NCBI RefSeq assembly: GCF_002802985.1
Contig: NZ_NVPT01000002.1
Location: 18,573 to 82,572, forward strand
Length of the DNA: 64,000 bases
Origin: Geodermatophilus chilensis
GTDB lineage: Bacteria > Actinomycetota > Actinomycetes > Mycobacteriales > Geodermatophilaceae
Direction of reading: 5' to 3'
The first letter of the stretch is position 1, and each line of letters begins with the position of its first letter. Below are positions 59,067 to 64,000 of this stretch, piece after piece. Made by a program: the position numbers and the translations under genes. Below the pieces are notes generated by a model. The model did not search any database. It had not been told where the DNA came from and saw only the letters and a program-made list of their open reading frames with translations.

Positions 59067-60719
59067 TCAGCGCTCCGTCCGAGGGATCTCGGCGATCGTG
59101 GTCGGGAGGGCGGTGGCGGAGCGGCCGGGCACCCCTGCCGGGGGTTCCTCCCGGTCGGCGTCCGCACGCGGCGTCGGCACCGGAGCGCCGGACCGCCCCC
59201 GTCCGGGGAACTGCTCGTGCGCCATCTGCCGGGCGATCATCGGCGCCGCCCACAGGATGGGCAGCATGACCAGGCCGACCGGGACGGCGGTCACGACGAT
59301 GAACGACTGGAGGGCCGTGATGCCGCCGTCGCCGATCGAGATGAGCACGGCCGCGGCCAGGCCGAGGAGCACCGCCCAGCCGGCGCGGACCTGCCGGGCA
59401 GGCTCCTCGCTGTCGGTTCCGGCAGCGGCGATGCTGTAGGCCATCGAGTCGGTGGTGGTGGCCACGAACGTCACGGTGAGCAGCAGGAAGCCGACCGCCA
59501 GCACGCCGCCCAGCGGCAGGTTGCCCGCGATGGCGATGATCGCTCCGGGCAGCCCGTCCTCGGTGAGCGGGCCGGAGATCGCCCCGGGGTCCTGCTGCTC
59601 CAGCCAGATGCCGGTGCCGCCCAGGACGGTGAACCAGAACGTCGTGGCGACCGGCGGCACGACGGCGGTCCAGACGACCAGCTCGCGCAGGGTCCGCCCC
59701 CGGGAGATGCGGGCGATGAAGATCGCCATCAGCGGGGCGTAGCCGAGGAACCAGCCGAAGAAGAAGATCGTCCACCCGCCGGCCCAGGCGGCGTCCCCCT
59801 GGTAGAGCGACAACGGCACGAAGTCCCGCAGGTACACACCGAAGCCACCCAGGAAATTCATCACTACGAAACTGATCGAACCCAGGACGAGCACGGCGGC
59901 CATGAGGGCGAGCGCCCCGACGACGTTGAGGCGGCTGAGGAACTGGATCCCGCGGTCGATGCCGGACGTCACCGACACGACCGCCACCGCCGTGAGCCCG
60001 ACGATGACCACGAGCTGGGTGGCGTAGGTGTCCGGGACGCCGAACAGGTCCGACAGCCCGGAGGAGACCTGCAAGCCCAGGAAGCCGATCGGCCCGACGG
60101 TGCCGGCCACGACCGCGACGATGCAGACCACGTCGACGACTGCACCGACGACGGAGGTGCGGACCCGCTCGCCCAGCAGGGGGTACAGCAGCGTCCGGGG
60201 CCGCAGGGGCAGGCCCTTCTCGGCGCCGCGCATCATGACGATCGCGCCCAGCGTCCCGAGGACGGCCCACACCAGGAAGCCCCAGTGGACGAAGCTCTGC
60301 GCGAGGGCGGCGCGGGCGGCCTCGTCCGAGCCCGGCTCGAGATCCCCGAAGAACGGCGGCGTGCTGGTGAAGTGGTACATCGGCTCGGCGGCCGCCCAGA
60401 ATACGCCGCCACCGGCCAGCAGGGTGCACATCACCATCGCCACCCACTTGAACCGGCCGTACTCGGGCCTGCCGCCACCGCCGAGGCGGACGCGGCCCCA
60501 CGGCGAGACGGCCAGCACGACCGCGACGAGGAACGTCGCCAGCAGCAGCAACTGCCAGTAGAGGCCGAACCACCTGGTCGCGACGGCGAAGGCGGCGTCG
60601 ATCCAGCGTCCGGTGAACTCGGGGGCGGCGACCGCGACGACCACGAAAGCACCGAGGATGCCCCCACTGGCGCCGGTCACCGCCAGATCGGTCCGTCGTG
60701 CAGAGCGAGCACGTGCCAT
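59067..60719 (-). CDS. BCCT-family (betaine/carnitine/choline) transporter
   Basis: 550-aa integral membrane protein with about 12 hydrophobic segments. It carries the BCCT signature around 'AWAGGWTIFFFGWFLGYAPLM' read in two parts: 'GGWTIFFFGWFLGYAPLM' (about 312-329) and 'FIARISRGRTLRELV'. The Gly-rich 'VFWAAAEPMYHF' is also present. In canonical BCCT members the signature is W-T-x-F-Y-W-x-W-W; here the aromatic box is partly Phe/Gly, so the substrate may differ from glycine betaine. The start is ATG 60719. It is co-oriented with an aldehyde dehydrogenase upstream, 71 bases away. Confidence 0.88.
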   Translation of the reverse strand: MARARSARRTDLAVTGASGGILGAFVVVAVAAPEFTGRWIDAAFAVATRWFGLYWQLLLLATFLVAVVLAVSPWGRVRLGGGGRPEYGRFKWVAMVMCTLLAGGGVFWAAAEPMYHFTSTPPFFGDLEPGSDEAARAALAQSFVHWGFLVWAVLGTLGAIVMMRGAEKGLPLRPRTLLYPLLGERVRTSVVGAVVDVVCIVAVVAGTVGPIGFLGLQVSSGLSDLFGVPDTYATQLVVIVGLTAVAVVSVTSGIDRGIQFLSRLNVVGALALMAAVLVLGSISFVVMNFLGGFGVYLRDFVPLSLYQGDAAWAGGWTIFFFGWFLGYAPLMAIFIARISRGRTLRELVVWTAVVPPVATTFWFTVLGGTGIWLEQQDPGAISGPLTEDGLPGAIIAIAGNLPLGGVLAVGFLLLTVTFVATTTDSMAYSIAAAGTDSEEPARQVRAGWAVLLGLAAAVLISIGDGGITALQSFIVVTAVPVGLVMLPILWAAPMIARQMAHEQFPGRGRSGAPVPTPRADADREEPPAGVPGRSATALPTTIAEIPRTER

Positions 60720-60790
60720 GACTTCGTCCTTCGTCGAGCGTCGGGTGGAGCGCGGAGGGGAGGACTCGTGCGGGAGGTGCTGAGCGGAGC

Positions 60791-62248
60791 TCAGTAGGTG
60801 GCGGTCGAGTAGACGGCCTTGGTCTCGGTGAAGAAGTCCCGGGCCGCCGATCCCTGCTCCTTGGGGCCCGGCGCGGAGGAGGCCTTCATGCCGCCGAAGG
60901 GCACGTGCAGCTCCGAGCCGGTCGTCGACTGGTTGACGTTCACCAGGCCGGCGTCCAGCTCGTCGGCGGCCCGGCGGGCGAGCCGCTCGCTACCGGTGAA
61001 GATCGCGGCCGACAACCCGTACCGGGTGTCGTTGGCCAACCGGAAGCCCTCGTCCGCCGACGAGAACGGCAGGACGACCGAGACCGGGCCGAACACCTCG
61101 TCGCAGGCGATACCGATCGTCGGCTTGTCCGAGGCCAGCAGCGTGGGACGCACGAACCAGCCGCCGTCCGGGACCCGCTCCCCCGGCCCGCCGGCCAGCA
61201 GCTCCGCGCCCTCGGCCAGCGCGGACGACACGGCGGTCTCCACCTCGCCCCTTGCCGACCGCGACACGAGCGGGCCGACCTGCACGCCGTCGACGAGTCC
61301 GTCCCCCACGCGCAGGTCCGCCAGCGCCGGCACGAGCCGCTCCAGCAGCGCGTCGCGGACGTCGTCGTGCACGAGCACGCGCCGGGCCGCCGTGCACTTC
61401 TGACCACTACCGCTCGCGATGCTGGTCACCAGGGCCGGCACTGTCAGGTCGAGGTCGGCGTCGGGGAACACGACCGCGGGGTTGTGCCCACCGAGCTCCA
61501 GCTGGGCCTTGGCACCACGCGCCGCGGCGAGGGAGGCGATGCGCCGACCGACCCCCTCCGAACCGGTGAAGGTGACCGCCGCGACCCGGGGGTCCTCGAC
61601 GATCTGCTGCCCCCGGGCACCGGAGCCCGGCACGAACTGGAGCACGCCCGCGGGAAGTCCGGCCTCCAGCAGCGCGCGGACCATCTCGGCGGCGATGAGC
61701 ACGGCGTACGAGGCCGGCTTCCACACGACTGTGCAGCCGTGCACCAGCGCGGGCGCGATCTTCCACACCGGGATGTTGAGCGGGAAGTTCCACGGCGTGA
61801 TGACGCCGACGACGCCGACCGGCACCCGGTGGGTACGGACGATCTCGTCGGCGGTGGAGCCGTGGAAGACCTCACCGGCGGGCTGCCAGGCCTGCAGCCC
61901 GTGGTAGCGCAGCGTCTCCGCCGAGCGCACGACCTCGATCCGCGACTCCGCCAGCGTCTTGCCCTCTTCCAGGGTGAGCAGCTCGGCCAACGTCTCGACG
62001 CGGCTCTCCAGGAGCTCGGCGGCTCGGACGAGGACGCGGCCCCGCTCGAGAGCGGGGCGACGACGCCAGGCCGGGCCGGCGTCGTCCGCTGCTCCGACTG
62101 CGCGCTCGACCGTCGCCTCGTCCGCCGCCAGCCACGACCCGACGACGGAATCCGAGCGGGCGGGGTTCTCCCGCTCGACACTCGGCAGCCCGCTGTCCAG
62201 CCAGGCCCCGCCGACGAAGGGAGCGGCCCACGGTCGGCTGTCTGTCAT
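60791..62248 (-). CDS. NAD(P)-dependent aldehyde dehydrogenase
   Basis: 485-aa aldehyde dehydrogenase. It has 'VITPWNFPLNIPVWKIAPALV', 'FTGSEGVGRRIA' (cofactor site), catalytic Glu in 'QLELGGHNPAVV' and catalytic Cys in 'GSGQKCTAARRV'. The C-terminus 'GPKEQGSAARDFFTETKAVY' resembles alpha-ketoglutarate-semialdehyde dehydrogenases (2,5-dioxovalerate type). The start is ATG 62248, giving the usual length. It is the first gene of the BCCT/M19 operon and faces the LysR regulator. An aldehyde from the imported compound is its likely substrate. Confidence 0.88.
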   Translation of the reverse strand: MTDSRPWAAPFVGGAWLDSGLPSVERENPARSDSVVGSWLAADEATVERAVGAADDAGPAWRRRPALERGRVLVRAAELLESRVETLAELLTLEEGKTLAESRIEVVRSAETLRYHGLQAWQPAGEVFHGSTADEIVRTHRVPVGVVGVITPWNFPLNIPVWKIAPALVHGCTVVWKPASYAVLIAAEMVRALLEAGLPAGVLQFVPGSGARGQQIVEDPRVAAVTFTGSEGVGRRIASLAAARGAKAQLELGGHNPAVVFPDADLDLTVPALVTSIASGSGQKCTAARRVLVHDDVRDALLERLVPALADLRVGDGLVDGVQVGPLVSRSARGEVETAVSSALAEGAELLAGGPGERVPDGGWFVRPTLLASDKPTIGIACDEVFGPVSVVLPFSSADEGFRLANDTRYGLSAAIFTGSERLARRAADELDAGLVNVNQSTTGSELHVPFGGMKASSAPGPKEQGSAARDFFTETKAVYSTATY

Positions 62249-62334
62249 GTCCTGCCCTCGTTCCGTTGTGAATGGGATCACGAGATCGAAGGTAGGAGCT
62301 GCATCGAGAGCCGTCCAAGACCTGTCTTGCGCAA

Positions 62335-62357
62335 ATCGATAGCCTGGAGGCATCGAT
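62335..62357. promoter_or_regulatory. LysR-type box ATCGAT-N11-ATCGAT
   Basis: ATCGAT (62335-62340) and ATCGAT (62352-62357) are separated by 11 bases, giving T-N11-A within a perfect outer dyad. It is 15 bases before the LysR start in the 124-base divergent gap to the aldehyde dehydrogenase gene. The position is typical for an autoregulated LysR protein that also controls the facing operon. Confidence 0.7.
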
Positions 62358-62372
62358 CCAGGAAGGGATCTC

Positions 62373-63281
62373 ATGGAGCTACGACACCTCACGTACTTCG
62401 TTGCCGTCGCGGAGGAACTGCACTTCGGGCGAGCCGCCGAGCGACTGCTGGTCGCCCAGCCATCCCTCTCCCGGCAGATCCGTCAACTGGAGGACGAGGT
62501 CGGGGTGGTGCTGCTGGAGCGGACCAGTCGGCGGGTGGAACTCACCGCCGCCGGCCGGAGCTTTCTCGACCACGCGGTCGCGACGCTGGCGCAGCTCGAG
62601 GAGGGCCGGATCGCAGCCCGGCGCACCGCCAGTGGCCTGGCCGGCCAGGTGCGACTGGGGTTCGTCGCGTCGGTCGCGGTGGCGGTGCTGCCTGATCTCG
62701 TTGCGGCTCATCGCCGGCTCCGTCCCGAGGTCACGCTCGACCTGCGGGAGATGACCACGGAGGCACAGGTCCCGGCGCTGGTCGAGGGCCGGATCGACGT
62801 CGGCCTGGCGCGCGACCTGGAGCCCGTCCCGGGTCTGTGCCTCCAGCCGGTCCTCCGCGAGGGACTGCTCGTGGCCCTGCCCGCCGGCCACGCGCTCCGT
62901 GCTCGACGGAGGCTGCGCTTCGCTGAGCTCCGCGACCAGCCGTTCGTGACCCTGCCGCGGGACCAGGTGCCCCGGGCCTGGGACCGGTTGTGGACGCTGG
63001 GTCGCCGAGCGGGCTTCTCGCCACGGACGGCGCAGGTGGCCTTGCAGTACACCACCATGCTGGCCCTGGTCGCCGCGGACATCGGCGTGGCCGTCGTCCC
63101 CGAGTCCGTGCGCAGTTTGCGCAGCTCGGGCGTCAGGTACGTGCCGATCGACGACCCGGATGCGGAGTCGGTGATCCTGGCCGTGTCCCGGGAGGACGAG
63201 TGCAACCCCGCTGTCCCGGGGCTCCTCCACCTGCTGGACCGGGATCAGCTGCTGGACGACACCGACATCACGGCTACGTGA
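62373..63281 (+). CDS. LysR-family transcriptional regulator
   Basis: 302-aa LysR protein. The N-terminal helix-turn-helix is textbook: 'FVAVAEELHFGRAAERLLVAQPSLSRQIRQLEDEVG' (about 9-44). An effector-binding domain follows at about 90-290, with 'GQVRLGFVASVAVAVLPDLVAA'. The start is ATG 62373, with AGGAAGG upstream. It is divergent from the aldehyde dehydrogenase/BCCT operon and should activate it in response to the imported compound or a breakdown product (inference). Confidence 0.9.
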   Translation: MELRHLTYFVAVAEELHFGRAAERLLVAQPSLSRQIRQLEDEVGVVLLERTSRRVELTAAGRSFLDHAVATLAQLEEGRIAARRTASGLAGQVRLGFVASVAVAVLPDLVAAHRRLRPEVTLDLREMTTEAQVPALVEGRIDVGLARDLEPVPGLCLQPVLREGLLVALPAGHALRARRRLRFAELRDQPFVTLPRDQVPRAWDRLWTLGRRAGFSPRTAQVALQYTTMLALVAADIGVAVVPESVRSLRSSGVRYVPIDDPDAESVILAVSREDECNPAVPGLLHLLDRDQLLDDTDITAT

Positions 63282-63360
63282 CCGCCGGCCCCGCGGTGTC
63301 ACGGCAGGGGGCCGGGCCGCGTCTCCGCATGACGAGGCCGATCAGATCGGGCTCACCTCT

Positions 63361-63444
63361 GGGCAACGCCCCTCCTGGGTGAGGCGTCTCGGGAGGCGGC
63401 AAGCTCCGACGGCTGCAAGGGGCAGCCCTTCGCAGGCGTTGCCC
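63361..63444. other. Nested inverted repeats, possible structured RNA or complex terminator
   Basis: GGGCAACGCC (63361-63370) pairs perfectly with GGCGTTGCCC (63435-63444), enclosing 64 bases. Inside it, GGCTGC (63411-63416) and GCAGCC (63422-63427) form a second hairpin. The region is 80 bases downstream of lysR and 121 bases downstream of the small minus-strand ORF. No known RNA family is recognised. Confidence 0.35.
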
Positions 63445-63565
63445 CCTGACAGCCTCTCGCCGCTCCGAGGGACTCGTCCGCATGAGGGCCTCCAAGGCCC
63501 GCAACCAACTGAGCCGAGTGCCGAGGTCGCCCCTCGCGTACACGTGCACGGCGGCGACAAAACGA

Positions 63566-63739
63566 TCAACCGGAGCGAGCGAGCACCGATCCGACAGCCG
63601 CGCCGTGCCCGGCGATGTGCTCCATGGCGTGACGAGCTTGGACACCCGCGATTCGGAAGCTAGCGTCCGCGACCCGTCCGCTGACCAAGAACGTCCGGCA
63701 ACAGTCGGGGCAAGTCCAACGGTCGTCCGAGATGCCCAC
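63566..63739 (-). CDS. Small zinc-finger-like protein, 57 aa
   Basis: 57-residue frame from GTG 63739 to TGA 63566-63568. AAGGAGAG lies about 7 bases before the start, a strong ribosome site in a region otherwise poor in coding signal. The protein begins 'GISDDRWTCPDCCRTFLV' and continues to 'ARHAMEHIAGH', giving Cys10-x2-Cys13 and His37-x3-His41, a C2H2-like spacing (C-x2-C-x23-H-x3-H). It resembles single zinc-ribbon or DNA-binding proteins in general layout only. It could be a live small gene or the start of a truncated one. Confidence 0.5.
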   Translation of the reverse strand: MGISDDRWTCPDCCRTFLVSGRVADASFRIAGVQARHAMEHIAGHGAAVGSVLARSG

Positions 63740-64000
63740 GGCCGCTCTCCTTCATCCGGGAGGCAGCCGCGCAATGCCGACTGCCGCTTCGATCGAGACC
63801 TTGTCAGTACCAATCCTCCAGGCGCGCACCGCCAATCGCGCAACGCGTCCCACTGAACGAGAGCCACGGGGCTGCAGGCCGCCACGGGCAGACTGGTACA
63901 TCCGGCCGCCCACTCGTGTCCCAAAATCTTCTGCGCCCACGGAGCCGCAGCGGCGCGGTCACCTGGCCCAGGACGTCACGGTGGACTGGCCGATCCCGGC
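63740..64000. other. No recognisable gene; possible gene end entering from the right edge
   Basis: Together with 63282-63565 this is a coding-poor stretch whose base composition is less extreme than that of the genes. On the minus strand, 13 codons run in from the window edge ('AGIGQSTVTSWAR') to TGA 63959-63961. They resemble part of a helix-turn-helix and could be the end of a larger gene outside the window. Nothing else is supported here. Confidence 0.3.

Noticed and set aside
56389..60573. A 1394-codon open frame on the minus strand
   Set aside because: Only its end (56389-57351) is a protein, the M19 homologue. Upstream it is Arg/Pro/Gly-rich translation antisense in phase to the BCCT and 570-aa genes, a common artefact at this GC.

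Overview
The window is very high-GC DNA from an actinomycete. Third codon positions are almost all G or C, GTG starts are common, and neighbouring genes repeatedly overlap by 4 bases. Gene content and protein resemblance point to a Mycobacterium/Rhodococcus/Thermomonospora-type steroid degrader; the genus cannot be fixed from this window (a Geodermatophilaceae- or Pseudonocardia-like host is a guess). Most of the window (about 0.5-55 kb) is one large steroid-catabolism island. The last 9 kb is an unrelated catabolic module of unclear substrate.

Layout. 1-433: decayed phosphotriesterase-family gene. 560-11048 (minus): side-chain operon with split chsH2, chsH1, ltp2, a ColD-like PLP enzyme, SDR, thiolase, fadE34, fadE29 and fadE28. 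It faces a frameshifted kstR2-like regulator across an exact KstR2-type box. 11825-14506 (minus): fadA5, chsH3 and a thioesterase. 14785-21001: an MFE2-type SDR, then a kstR-like/SDR/3-alpha-HSD operon facing kstD plus a secreted lipase-like gene. 21068-24731: a first hsaA paralogue facing kshA, a small Cys protein and an SDR. 24958-35097 (minus): hsaD, kstD, kshB, hsaE, hsaG, hsaF, hsaA, hsaC and a 4(5-alpha)-dehydrogenase-like flavoprotein, with hsaB divergent. 35958-40270: an IclR regulator, an LLM oxidoreductase with two SnoaL-like proteins, an SDR and a small membrane protein. 40381-42872: two divergent thiolases (the second fadA6). 42917-53418 (minus): an eleven-gene HIP (rings C/D) operon with ipdA, ipdB, ipdC, ipdF, echA20, fadE31, fadE30 and partners, facing fadD3. 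55250-62248 (minus): RidA, a DUF3726-like protein, an M19 dipeptidase homologue, an unknown 570-aa protein, a BCCT transporter and an aldehyde dehydrogenase, with a divergent LysR. 63282-64000: mostly non-coding, with one small zinc-finger-like ORF.

Together the island encodes removal of a C5/C3 carboxylated side chain, A-ring oxidation (3-alpha-HSD, 4(5-alpha)-dehydrogenase, KstD), 9-alpha-hydroxylation (KshAB), A/B-ring cleavage (HsaABCD), conversion of the dienoate (HsaEFG) and HIP degradation (FadD3/Ipd/FadE/FadA6). No CYP125, ChsE4/E5, Mce4 or cholesterol oxidase is seen. The combination suggests bile-acid-like or A-ring-saturated 3-alpha-hydroxysteroids rather than whole cholesterol (inference). 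The most striking non-gene signal is a 15-bp palindrome, TCCCGnTSAnCGGGA, exact or degenerate at seven promoter regions of the ring-degradation genes. The most unusual genes are a PLP-dependent ColD-like dehydratase inside the side-chain operon and the uncharacterised BCCT/M19/570-aa module.
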